From: Astropecten irregularis
Lineage: Eukaryota > Echinodermata > Asteroidea > Paxillosida > Astropectinidae
Assembly (NCBI GenBank): GCA_963971285.1
Contig: OZ020258.1
Span: forward strand, 12,792,614-12,856,613
DNA: 64,000 nucleotides
Direction of reading: 5' to 3'
This document shows positions 41,985-53,600 of this stretch, piece by piece (within the stretch, counting starts at the first letter, position 1; the number at the start of each line of letters is the position of its first letter). The notes under the pieces were generated by a model, which ran no database searches, had not been told where the DNA came from, and saw nothing but the letters and a program-made list of their open reading frames with translations. The position numbers were made by a program, and so were the translations under genes.

Positions 41985-44411
41985 ATGCTGAATCTAAAGA
42001 TGAGTCGTATTTGGTTGACAGTCTTGATGACTCTTCTTCTTAATGGTATGCGAGTGTCTGCTCAGCTATCGCCCAGCAGTCAGCCCGGGTGCTCTGGAAC
42101 ATCAAGAGGTAAACACTTCATTCTTGGGTTTTCTGAAAATCTAGGTCCTGGAGCAGATACCAGAGAGCTTTCCATTTTGGTGGTGGCCTTCAGTGACCAG
42201 GAGACGACCGTCACTATCAGCAGCAAGCATCAAACACAAGGGGAGCCTTTCAAGAAGACCTTTGTGGTAGAAGCCGGAGGATTCAGGAAGACCATTGTAC
42301 CTAATGAGCTGATGATGGAAGGCAATGAAAGAAGCTTCAAATCAATTGATATCTCAGCATCCAGTGATGTATCGGCTTTTGGGTTGAGGTATCAGAATTA
42401 CAAAACAGATGGCTTTCTTGGGATACCGACTACCAGTCTTGGTGAACAGTATGTGGTCATGACGTCCATGCCAAATAGGCCGCAGACACAATTTTCTGTA
42501 ATAGGGACTAACGGTTCCACCACTGTCCTTGTTACTTTACGCGGTGCTGTTACATTTGAAGATCGGACCTATTATGCTGGCGACGTGTTGAGATTCACGG
42601 TCAATGAAGCAGAAGCAGTTCAGATCCAAGGTCTGGGGTCACAGGACTTAACAGGAAGTATCATTCAATCTGACAAACCAGTCGCTGTATTCAGTGGCAA
42701 TTTATGTGGCAATAATCCGGAGTCAGCATGTGACACATTGACTGAACAGTTGATACCCGTCAAAAGTTGGGGACAGAAACACATCTATACAGCAGCCCGA
42801 AGCACAGACAGCAACATCTACCGTATCGTTGCCTATTTCAGTGCAACTGTCGTAGCCATACCAGGACTTGCAAATCAGACTCTTGATCCAGGGGAGTTCT
42901 GGGAAGGGAGTCTGTCTGGTTCCGGCCTCGTGTCCTCCAGCAAACCAACTCTGATGATGCAGCAACTGGCAAGTATTGATGGTGAGGTAGTGGACCCGTC
43001 TCTGATACAAGTTCCCTCTGTAGAACAGTTTGACTTTGTCTTCGGGTTTACGACTCCTTCACATTCAGGGGAAAACTTTGGTGACTTTTTCAATTTCATC
43101 AACATCATTGTAAATCAAAGGTCTCGTCAGACAGTGTACCTTAACGGCTATCCCATCAATGCTACAAACGTAAATGAAAGTAATGTTCCAAACACTGACT
43201 ATGTTTCACTCACTGTTCAACTTCCTAAAGGAGAAGGTGTCTACTACGTTAACCAGACTGACCCTAGTGGTTCACCCTTGTCTGTTATGGTGTATGGATA
43301 TGAACATGACGAATCATACGGTTATGCAGCTGGATTGGGTCTTCCCAACACTGGCCAGCTGCTGAGTTTGACGCCATACTATTTGCGAGAACTTGGTGGC
43401 GAACTATTATCAATAACTGTCCCCTGTTTGGAAACAAATTCAACTACACTTCAGGATGCAAAGTGTAGATTCTCTACAGGTTATGAGGATCTTATTGTGT
43501 CTGGTTATCGAAATAACGAATTCTCTGTGGACTGCATCACCCCTACATTCTACCGAATTGGTCTCACGTCGGTTGCTGTGTCACTTGATGATGGCATCAC
43601 ATTTCCATTTTGTGGTACTGTGCACGTCGCCTCTCAGTTAGAATTGGCACCACTCGTCACAGTACAACAGGAGCAATCCGATGGTAGCGGCATCATTGAT
43701 CTAAATTCTGACGGTCTTATAACTTTATCCTGGGATCCCAGTACCTTGGATGACGGAATAAGTCATGTGGATGTCATGATACAAGAGGCAAAGAACAACA
43801 GCGATGGAAATCCGGTTTTCTTGGATGCGGTGACTTTGACGTCCAACGTCTTAAACATAGGATCATTCACTTTTGACATAGGGGCACTCTTTAACCCAGA
43901 TTCCGGTCACGGTATCTTCTTCTTCAGAATTGTCTGGGAATTTAGTTTTGAGCGTCTTCTGAAAAGCATCTTCTCGGCTGCGAAAGTATTCATCAAGACA
44001 GTTGTTGACTTGCCATGTGCGGTTTTTAATGGTGTATTGGCTAATGTCCCGTCTGGTCTAAGTGCATGTCCCTGCAGATCTGACAAAGCGGATAAAGATC
44101 TGGATTTTGTGAAATCGAACGATTTAATTTGGTACTACCACCCTGGTGCTGAGAATTGTTACAGGTCAGCCAAGCCATCATCGACTGGTTCGGGCCAGCA
44201 GTGCTGCTACGGAAAAGACAGGCATATTCTGATTTGGCCTCTTGGGGGAGGAACAGCTGACAGATACAGCCCCGATTATAGTTTCTTGAGGCATCTGTGG
44301 TATGACGTTCTTCCGTGGATTGGATGTTGCAAGTTGTCTGATAACTGCGATAAATATTACCAATATCGTCCAGCAGATAATTGCTGTGGTTACAATTCCC
44401 GAAAGCCCTAA
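41985..44411 (+). CDS. Gene 5: IgGFc-binding/AMOP protein lacking VWD, CCP and anchor
   Basis: Single exon, 808 residues. The ATG at 41985 lies 1 nt after the acceptor GTTTTTCTAG|C. Domains: signal peptide about 1-27; IgGFc-binding domain about 35-455 (ACDTLTEQLIPVKSWGQKHI, YRIVAYFSATVVAIPG); IPT-like segment from PCLETNS; a linker that diverges from the other members after about residue 625; AMOP-like module with CCYG and WYDVLPWIGCCKLSDNC. It ends YRPADNCCGYNSRKP and a stop, exactly where the others continue into the GDPH of the VWD domain. With no transmembrane helix, GPI-like end or VWD domain, the product should be a soluble secreted form. The long intact frame argues for a functional gene rather than decay. 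It is the most diverged member. Confidence 0.9.
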   Translation: MLNLKMSRIWLTVLMTLLLNGMRVSAQLSPSSQPGCSGTSRGKHFILGFSENLGPGADTRELSILVVAFSDQETTVTISSKHQTQGEPFKKTFVVEAGGFRKTIVPNELMMEGNERSFKSIDISASSDVSAFGLRYQNYKTDGFLGIPTTSLGEQYVVMTSMPNRPQTQFSVIGTNGSTTVLVTLRGAVTFEDRTYYAGDVLRFTVNEAEAVQIQGLGSQDLTGSIIQSDKPVAVFSGNLCGNNPESACDTLTEQLIPVKSWGQKHIYTAARSTDSNIYRIVAYFSATVVAIPGLANQTLDPGEFWEGSLSGSGLVSSSKPTLMMQQLASIDGEVVDPSLIQVPSVEQFDFVFGFTTPSHSGENFGDFFNFINIIVNQRSRQTVYLNGYPINATNVNESNVPNTDYVSLTVQLPKGEGVYYVNQTDPSGSPLSVMVYGYEHDESYGYAAGLGLPNTGQLLSLTPYYLRELGGELLSITVPCLETNSTTLQDAKCRFSTGYEDLIVSGYRNNEFSVDCITPTFYRIGLTSVAVSLDDGITFPFCGTVHVASQLELAPLVTVQQEQSDGSGIIDLNSDGLITLSWDPSTLDDGISHVDVMIQEAKNNSDGNPVFLDAVTLTSNVLNIGSFTFDIGALFNPDSGHGIFFFRIVWEFSFERLLKSIFSAAKVFIKTVVDLPCAVFNGVLANVPSGLSACPCRSDKADKDLDFVKSNDLIWYYHPGAENCYRSAKPSSTGSGQQCCYGKDRHILIWPLGGGTADRYSPDYSFLRHLWYDVLPWIGCCKLSDNCDKYYQYRPADNCCGYNSRKP

Positions 44412-44695
44412 TCTTGACGAATGACATAATATTATTGCAATCCACAACAGTTGGTGGGTAGTGGTATAAAACAACTCCCCATTATAACAAGTCAAACGGG
44501 ACTTTTCTCAATAGAACATCCTTCGCGAGGGCGAAAATGCCCCCCCTGGGTGACAGGGAATTTTTCTCTCCGATTTTTTGGAGTGGTTTTAATTTTACAG
44601 GCCTACTAAAATATCAGTAAATGCTGTATAATCTTATTACGCAGAAGAAATACCGCATTAATGAGGATACTCTGATTGTGTAATGTTAATAGGGC

Positions 44696-45065
44696 TTAAA
44701 GGTAAGTACAGGATTGGTAACATACCCAGACAGAAATGTTCACAGATTTACGTATAACTTTCAGGGTATGAAGCTGGTAGTACTATAAACATACCGTTAA
44801 CATATTTCCGCCTGAAATGGTGTATTTATCCAGAATTAGTAAAACAAAGACTGAAAACATGCTTTGATCTCGGGGTAAGACCAAAACCATTCTTTATATT
44901 TAACAAGAAAATCTGAGTCGGGTTTTCGCTATTTTCTCTTGACTCAGATGTCCGATTGAGATCAAATTTTCACAGGTGTGTTTATTTATGTAGGCCTACA
45001 TGTTGGATTAGATCAAGTGCGAGTGCTGTTCTGTGACCTTTACCGATCATGTATTATACCTTTAA
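44696..45065 (+). mobile_element. TTAA-type MITE, complete copy
   Basis: Starts TTAAAGGTAAGTACAGGATT and ends ATTATACCTTTAA, so both flanks carry TTAA. The interior includes GATCTCGGGGTAAGA, GAGTCGGGTTTTCGC and GCTGTTCTGTGACCTTTACC. Good representative of the family. Confidence 0.75.
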
Positions 45066-45696
45066 GGCTTAACAGACATGAACATGCAGAAAGACGTCTT
45101 ACAAACTCTATAACTTAACACTGTCGACGTGGTTCTATTCCCATGCTTGGGAATATACCCCAAATCAAATCGTGATTCGTGATTCTTCCAATCAAGACTT
45201 TTCCAAAGGGAAACTTTTATATCGATTGTAAAGTTGAACCTTTATGTTCTATAAAGATGGTGTCTTTTCGCTTGTAATGTCGCGAATATTTTCAAAGTGA
45301 TGCTGTGATTAACTTTCTATACAGCTGCGGATATCAAATATAATCAAGAGATTGTCAAGAGGTGATATTGGATCGTCGGATGATTTCAAGCTAGATTTGG
45401 AAATCATTCAGAAATTTAGATTTTTGTTTTATTTGAAAATGTGACGATGCCCAAAATATACAACCAGCAACCTCCATTTTGTTTTGCTTTGTAAAATCTG
45501 TAAAGTACTCAGAGTGTATTTAAGTTAAGTTCTGCCAATGCTGATTCTTGACATTTCGTTATCGTTTTATGATAATATTGACTATTGCATGTAATTGATT
45601 TTTACGAGTTTTACGCCCTAAGACGAGTTTTTGTGTAATATATATATTGTCATTAATTCCATTTCATAAAATACGCCTATTGCACGTCGTGTTATA

Positions 45697-46767
45697 CAGG
45701 CTGTCTCAAAACAAAACTATACACTTTTGAAATGGCTGACAAATAACAAATTATATGATTTTTGGTGGTAAGTTTTATATGTATGGAAAGCCCAGACACT
45801 AAATTTTCATATAACGTCAAAAAAATTCCGAAAATGATTCATGCTCGGGTGAGCACCGCTCACTTTTGTCAAGGGTATGGAAATTGAGTTGCGCATGAAT
45901 GGTCCTTTCAATTTGTGAGAGGAAAGTCCTTTGGAGCATAGGGAATTGTAGATGATTAAACAAAATTAGGATCAATAGTGTTGGGCTTGGGTCTGCCGAG
46001 TGAAATAATGTGTTTTATGGGATTAACATTTTATGCATGAGTGAATAGAAATTGCATTTATTATTGTAGCATTGTAGCTTTCCATGGTACTCAGTGTTGG
46101 TGTGAGTCAGGTAGGATGGGCTTATGCTACATGATGCATGGGATGTGAGATAGGGTAGGACTTTGTTGGTTGAATGGGATAAGGCTCAAGAGGACATTTG
46201 CCCCCTCCTCCCCTCCACTCTCTCTCCCCCTTCCTGGGTGTGATTGTGCATATCTTGATGATTAAATTATGCATTGATCTCCACTGCAAAATATCCAGAC
46301 CAGCTTCCCTTATTACAAATTCTTTCATTTCCCAAATTTGGACTTGTTGCTATCACCATGTACTGAAGAATTAGTAGCCAACATCTGTGACTTTCCTTTT
46401 TTTTTTCACCAAACCGTATTTGAAGATTCAATAATCTGCACCTGGATATTAAGTTATGCAATGAGATGTTCAACAAATCTTAGGAGGCTGGAATTGGAGA
46501 GGGGGAGGGGGTAATTCTTCCCTAACCATTGAACGTTTTAACACAAATTGAAAGGACAATTCCTGCGCAACCTAGTTTCCATAGCCTTTACATAAGTGAG
46601 CAATGCTCACCCAAGCATGGATTATTTACGGAATTTCTTGATGTCATATGAAAGTTGAGTGTCTGAGCTTTCCATACATATAAAACTTTCCACCAAAAAT
46701 CATACAATTTATTATTTGGTGGCCATTTCAAAAGTGTATAGTTTTTTTTTTGTAGACATGCACTCTG
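45697..46767. mobile_element. 1.07-kb TA-flanked transposon with ~230-bp inverted repeats
   Basis: The element begins CAGGCTGTCTC and ends CATGCACTCTG. TA dinucleotides flank both ends (45695-45696 and 46768-46769). The arms (about 45697-45930 and 46535-46767) are inverted: ACTATACACTTTTGAAATGG against CCATTTCAAAAGTGTATAGT, and GGGTGAGCACCGCTCAC against GTGAGCAATGCTCACCC. It interrupts a gene-downstream repeat unit. TA duplication fits the Tc1/mariner superfamily. No transposase frame is visible inside, so it is non-autonomous. Confidence 0.8.
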
Positions 46768-47345
46768 TATTGTTGATAATGAGGTAATTTGGATGGTTTG
46801 ATATTAAAACTATAACGTCAGAAATTGCTGTATGACCGCATTACGCAGAACTTATACCGAATTAATGAAGATAATTATCATGACTGCTTAATTCTGATTT
46901 GACTTGAGGCTTATTAAACAGACAAACGTCTTGAGAATTCTTTTAGTTCAGATTGGAGTAGTATAGGAAATGTTAATAATGCTCAATTACAATCAACCGC
47001 TGTTTTGCTTTGTATAATTCACGTTTGTATAATTCGGAGATTATGAAAATTTCGTTTGAAAAATGCTGATTCTCAACATTTTAAGTTGGTTTTATACATA
47101 CATGTAGACTATTGTGTGTAACGCAGGCTGTATTTGCATACGTTTTAATCATACTATTTAGGCCGATTGCATTTCGTGTTATAGTGTGTATTGTTATGCG
47201 ATGATTTGGATGGTTATATTAGAACTAAAACTCAGTAACTGCTGTATAACCTTATAACTCAGATAAAATAACGCGTTCATGAAGATAATAATGGTTCTGT
47301 ATGATTTTATCTGGCTTAAGGCTTAACAGCTTTTTATAATGCAAA

Positions 47346-47555
47346 AAACGAAAACAGTTTTGATCTCGGGGTACGATCAAAACCATTCTTTATCTTATAT
47401 AAGAAAACATGAGTTGGGTTTTTCGCTATGTTCTAGTGACTCAGATGGCCGATAGAGCTCAAATTTTCACAGGCTTATCATTTCATGTACATGCTGGATC
47501 AGACAAAGTGTGAGTGCTGTTCTATGACCTTTAATACCAATCATGTATCCTTTAA
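47346..47555 (+). mobile_element. TTAA-type MITE, 5'-truncated copy
   Basis: Carries GATCTCGGGGTACGATCAAA and the tail ending in CCTTTAA. The left half is missing. Confidence 0.6.
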
Positions 47556-47642
47556 GATGCACTACATGAGGAATATAAAATACAACTTTGATTCTGTAAT
47601 ATTGGGGGACAGCAGAAGATCCCTTGTTGACGCTTTACATTT

Positions 47643-50600
47643 CTATAAAAGAAAGTCACCCATCACGTGAAACATAAATGCCATGTTTTCTCCTTTGTCT
47701 GTGCTTGTGTAAACCTCCGGATGAGAAATGAACACTTGCCAAACTTTTGACTCTACCGAATTGTTGGAGTTAATGGAGTTATTCCATATAATGGCTGCAT
47801 GTGAGTAAATACCAACCTGGGAGATATTAGGAAGTACACTGCACCCAAAATATACATTTAGACTGGAATGTTCCTTCATGTGTTCTATAGAAATGCCCTA
47901 ACTGTTCCCCGAGCAACATGGTACACAAAACATCTATGGACGGGTACGCATTTTCCTATAACCGCGTACGTAATAAATCATTAAAAAAAGTTGATATAAT
48001 AATCAAATAACCACAAGGGGAAACTGACTGAATTTCTCAAGTCATTGGAAGGTGAACAAAGAAAAATTGGCTGCTGCGAGTATCGATAAAATGATCCCTG
48101 GGATATAGCAGTGTGTGCTTGGTTTCATGGCTTCTGACTGCCAAACAAACAAAAGATAATTGACTATTAAGGACGCCACCAAACGTAGGGCCGGATAGCT
48201 CAGTTAGTAGAGCGCCTGTACGGTATTCAGGAGGTCGCTGGTTCGAATCCCGCTCCAGACAATTTCTTTGTTCACCTTTCAATGACATAAATAAAGTTGC
48301 AGTGTTCGTGGACAGATATAGGCCTACATAGTCGTGCATGTATTACTTCATAAATAAAGGGCTTGCTGTTGTTGAAAGAGGTATATTTACCGTCAGTTGG
48401 TACACCGGTACTCAAAAGGTATTACACTGAAACAGTATAGATATGTTCCCATCAGGTTAAGTGGTAAATGGAAGTTAAAAAATGCACTCTTTGATTCCTG
48501 AAACTTTGTATTAATTATTACATCGAAATAGCCTCGTAAGACATAACCTTTTTTGAGTAACAGTGTGCAAGATACACCGTTACACAATACACAAAACGTT
48601 TATTTCCGTGTATAAAGTCGCCATTTACAGTTTATTGCTACGTTACATGTGGATCATTGTAAAGATCATTGTTTTCAACACATTAATGTTTACTACTTAC
48701 ATATAAAGTTGACAACTAATTGGTTACTATAATAGCTTATAATATTATATGGATTTGCTGTGCGTAAAGAAGTATTAATAAAGCTTGTATTGGTATGCAT
48801 TGGAGCTGAACTTTTTGACTTTATGTATCCACATTGCTCTGCTATTAATGCTGTCGGTAAAAGAAAACTCAAAACTACATTTACCAGCATGATTCTCAAT
48901 CACCGAAATTGATACTAAGTCTGATATTAATCTTGTATCTTATTTCTCCCAGCAGATATCCCGGAAGATTTAGTATTGATTGGTTGCTTGGTCAGCTGTT
49001 TTGTCTTTCATTTTGCTTTCTCTTTACCTCGTTAGATTTGATCAAATGAAAACCATAATTTGTCATTTTCTCCTCCCTCTAAAAAAGAAATTATCCATCA
49101 TTCATTTTCTGTAGATGGTCATAATTGTTTCATAAAAGCTTCCAATATCTGAGAAATCGTAGGTCCAACTAGAATGTGTTTAAAACTTTGCGACAAAATT
49201 CTGTAAGGTTGTCCTTATTTCCTGAACATGGAAATGGGATGCATATGCCCAGAAAGCAGAGAACTGCCTATTTTGCTGAACTTATTGAATAATTAAACTA
49301 TACCACTTAAAAAATCTTAACTAAGATCATCAATTTTCTTTTAAACGCGTTCTTGATGTCCGTGTACCGTGTATGTGACTCAAGCGCTATCCGAGTTATT
49401 GGTGCTTGGGTTGACTTTCACCAATTTGATGTGGTTAGACTTGTTGCTACTCAAGGTCCAGGCATTGGTTTTTACACTCTGGGAAAAAAGAGCGATTTCA
49501 AAAAGGGGAATAACTGGAACATGCTTCAATACAAGTAATAAACTACTGCAAACTACCCATCAGCCAAAAATGACCTGAAATACATAAACTGCCTGGAGTT
49601 AGGTGGGCCTGGCACGCCTGAGGGTTTGAAACAGGCTTCGTTAGATCCTGAAACGTATACATGCAAACGGCAGAAGATTTACCAACAACAATTTTCATCT
49701 TGAAACAAGTTTGGGCAGTAACTGTTAGGACCAAGTGTTGAATTGCATTCGCTCGAACCTTGTGAATATGTGACACGCCTGATGTAACCAACAGAGAAAT
49801 ATCAGCCTCCCTGGTTACCATGCATGAGCCACTTTTTTGTGTTTTAAACTATAGGGCACTGCAGCAGGAAACCAGGGAAACATTAATCATTGAAAGTCGG
49901 TGCAGCTGCAGCTATACTAAAAACATAATTGTTTGAAACCTCCTGTACTTATTCGTAAACGACCTAAGTCGTTTGCACAAGGAAACGTTTTTGCATGTGC
50001 GTTTAAAAAATCAAAAATTAGCTAACTACATCCATCCCTAAAACTCGCTTTCGCTCTTTGGTAATTTTTTCCTCACAATATGCTGGCATTCGTTTCCAGC
50101 GAGAAGTCTCAAATATGTGAATCCAGCCAATACATGTACTTACATGGTCAGTGTTGCCCATGCTTCTATCTGCCCGTTTCTTCATGTCGTGACGCAGTGC
50201 TGCCCGCACCTGTGTGATGAAGAAAATCAAAATACTATATGTGACAACAAGCGGACTAAAATTTGAGCCCCCAGAGAGTACATATTGGCACTGCAGACGA
50301 GTGCAGCGTGTCTGGCCAGCACAGGATTATGCCAATTTCAATAGCGAATCAAATTTACATTGAATACGCCACCATTATTGCACGGTCTATTTGTGCAATT
50401 TCAAGATATTTAATGTTTTATTTAGGCCTACACATTTTTTAATTGACCACCTGTTTCAGCATTTTTATGATAATTCTATAAAATGACGAGATGAACTGAA
50501 ATAGCAGACAAACACCAAATTTAAAATGGCGCCGAATTAAAAATATCTTGAGCCAAGCCAAAGTTACAACTGGAAAACAAAGTACGGAACAAGTTTTACA

Positions 50601-53600
50601 GGTAGTAAATAGCGAGTTACTATGTTCAAACAAACTAAACAAAAACAAATAAAAGACCCCGACAAGGCCAACCAGACAATGAACATACAACATGAATAAT
50701 ACGTCAACCGAAACCAACAAAACTCAAAGCAAATAAATGTCCATTAGTTTCCCAATTGATGTCCCACTTTGAGTATTTTCTGTGTTCCAAAGTCTATAAA
50801 TTTTAGGTTTATCAAAATTACCTCATTGCTCAGCAAGCAGTATAACACAGCCATGAAGAATCCCTTCGAGGATGCATAGTGAAGAACAAAGAAAATATCC
50901 AAGTGACTTATCGGATTTTCACTTTAACAGTAAGAAATGAAATGTAAGACTCCTCCTGTCACTCATTATAAGGACATTTGATTTAAAGGTAGTATCATAC
51001 TTTGGATTTTATCAAAGAAATACAGATTCATGGGCAAAAAATATCAAGGAAGATACAGTAACAGTCATCTGTGAAAATTCCAGCGGGTAACAACTTTCAC
51101 CACCAATGCGGTTCCCACTTTTGAGAAAACAGTGAAAAACATTCACAGTATTTCTAAAGTATTTTCTCTTTTATTTTTTGTTTTTATAAAGATCAACAAG
51201 ATTTTTGGTCGTTGTTTTACTAATTTCTAGATAAATGCACCATTTCAGGCGGAAAATTTGTAACGGTATGTTTCTACCACCACCATCTTCATACCCTTTA
51301 CGTTTTACGTAAATCTGTGAACATTTCTGTTTTGGTTTCTTACCAAAGTATGAAACTACCTTTAACATTATTTTGTTTTTACTTCATACATTCTTACATG
51401 GAAGTATTCGAATAATAAACCATTACGATTTGCATGGTCGTAAAGGATATTTTAATCACTGTCTCCATATAAGAAAAATTCCAATGGTAATGCCTTTTTT
51501 AAGCATTCATCCATATATCATTTGACCCAATTCACAACTAACCGAGGGAGCCGTCTTTTACAAAGCACTGAAGGCACTTTCTATTCGCAGTCGGGCGACA
51601 TTCTTAAACGGTTCTCTCTTTTTCATTACCTGTAAGCCGTTCAAAATGACGAATGCATATTCCAGTGCTAAGCTGTATTGAGTAAACAGCCCGATGATCC
51701 AGGAGATACCAAGAAGTGGAACCAGCATCAAAGCGCTCTTAGAAGCGGCCCTTTGCGAAAGAACAAAATAACTTCACTGTGGTAGTCGTGAAACGTTTTA
51801 TCAATGACTTGTTACCAAATCATGACAAGTCCATTATAATAAAGGTCTAAATTTTGTACATATTTCCACCGATAAAGGGTATAATGATATATCTTAACCC
51901 TGGTAGATATTTTGCTCTGTCTAAAGAGGACAAATGGAAAATTCATAAGATTGTAGAAGGTTCAGTGCCTACAATTTTGCGTCACAGGAGCTGCACGAGT
52001 TGATGAAATATGAAGACAATCCAATGACTTACATGTACTTGGTAAAGGCAGGTCACACCACATCAAATATTATTGTAAAAAGGCTTATGTGCACTTTGTG
52101 GATTTTGAATTGTTTCATATGTACCCTCTGTAACTTGAATAAGATCCCAAAGATATCAAGATAATGCGACAGATAACTCCATTTCAAGTTTTAATGAACA
52201 ATCTGTACATAATGTTTCATAAACATAGCACCTCCAAGGAAGGTGCTACGTACATAGGGCATACCACTAAGGAAGGTGCTACGTACATAGTGAATACCTC
52301 TATTAAGGAAGGTGCATGCTACGTACATAGTACACAAATTTATGAAATAGTCTGTGCATATATATTGTAATTTTCTGCTTCTGAACTGCAGCTCCGATGG
52401 GTCTCGGTTTGTGCTGTCCTGGTTGGCAAAAACTTCGGCTGTGACGTTGCGAAAGACAGCTCTGTGGTCATTTTGGTATGAATTTACCTGATCCGTTCTT
52501 TGTTGGTTTGGCACTTGAGAGCGGCAGCGCGGGTAACAACTTTTACCACCATTACCAGCACTATCACGTTCACCTGTATAATAAAACATCGAATGTTCCC
52601 TGTGTTAAACTAAACTGGCACAATTCAGTAAGTCTGCGTCACTCACTGTTGCACCAAATCAGTTTTAACATGAGTGAAATCTACTTTCAGCCAATTCCTA
52701 TTCGATTCACCATCTCATCATTCATTAGTCTCCTTAGCCATTTCCTTTTATGCAAATTACGTGCATTATTTTACAACGCAATTGAATTGAACTTGAAAAA
52801 AAAAACAATGCTTTTTCGTTGTGTTTTCTCTGTGTGTGATGATAACAATTAGAACATGTTACAACAAAGCATCGATTATGCAAACAATTTACAACCTTCA
52901 ACGACGTAGATAAGCACTTCACTATTATGCCTTTTGAGCACCCATGAAAACCGAATCATGCGCTGGCTCAGATGGGATACACCTATAGTACTCGAGTTCG
53001 AACTTGGTTATTCCCTCTTCGGGTCCAAAATGTAATCCAGTCCATGTCACGCTATTATAACAGAAGTACTATACTGTTTAAATATTCTATGATAATCTGA
53101 GTTGTGATCTTTTGTCTTACCGTGATAATGAGGATGACGGGTCCAACAAAAGCCCAAATGAGACCATCTTTAGCCGTCAACCAGCAGCTGTTTAGAGGAA
53201 AAAAATATTATTGGATATTCACCTTATAACCAGATCTATTAGCAACCATCCTAATTAGTGATAGGTGTCTCATTCATATCAGCTTGTGTTCCATGCCTGG
53301 TCGGATTTTGAGCCCTTTGGGAGGAGTGGGAAGATGGGCCCGGCAAATTTTCCCACAGCGGTCTTATGGGAGTGAAGGTTGCGATCTATTGGCACCTTCC
53401 TAGCAACGCAGGCTTGGAGAGGCACGGTAAGCTGGCGGACGAATCGGTGTCTTCTTGGGCTAACATATTTCTGTTGCTGTAGTTTTCCTCTTCTTGGCTG
53501 GTGATGTTATCTCTGGCTTGTTCAGGATTAGTGCTTTCAAGAGGGATTGGCTGAGTTGGTAGTCGAATTTGTGGGCCAAATCCGTGTAGTATTCGCCGCC

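Larger units (their letters stand above)
44412..47642. other. Region between gene 5 and the receptor gene
   Basis: Gene 5 and the receptor gene are transcribed towards each other here. It holds a TTAA MITE (44696-45065), two downstream-repeat units (45470-45696 continued at 46768-46920, and 46980-47340), a TA-flanked transposon (45697-46767) inserted in the first unit, and a partial MITE (47346-47555). No gene is supported. Confidence 0.55.

Noticed and set aside
48188-48261. A tRNA gene
   Set aside because: A and B boxes are present, but the anticodon arm does not form a proper stem and loop and related copies are dispersed, so it is a SINE head.
52191-52589. 132-codon minus-strand frame as part of the receptor
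   Set aside because: The correct frame here is a different one: a short exon (52573-52488) giving the second half of helix 5. The long frame runs into a minisatellite.
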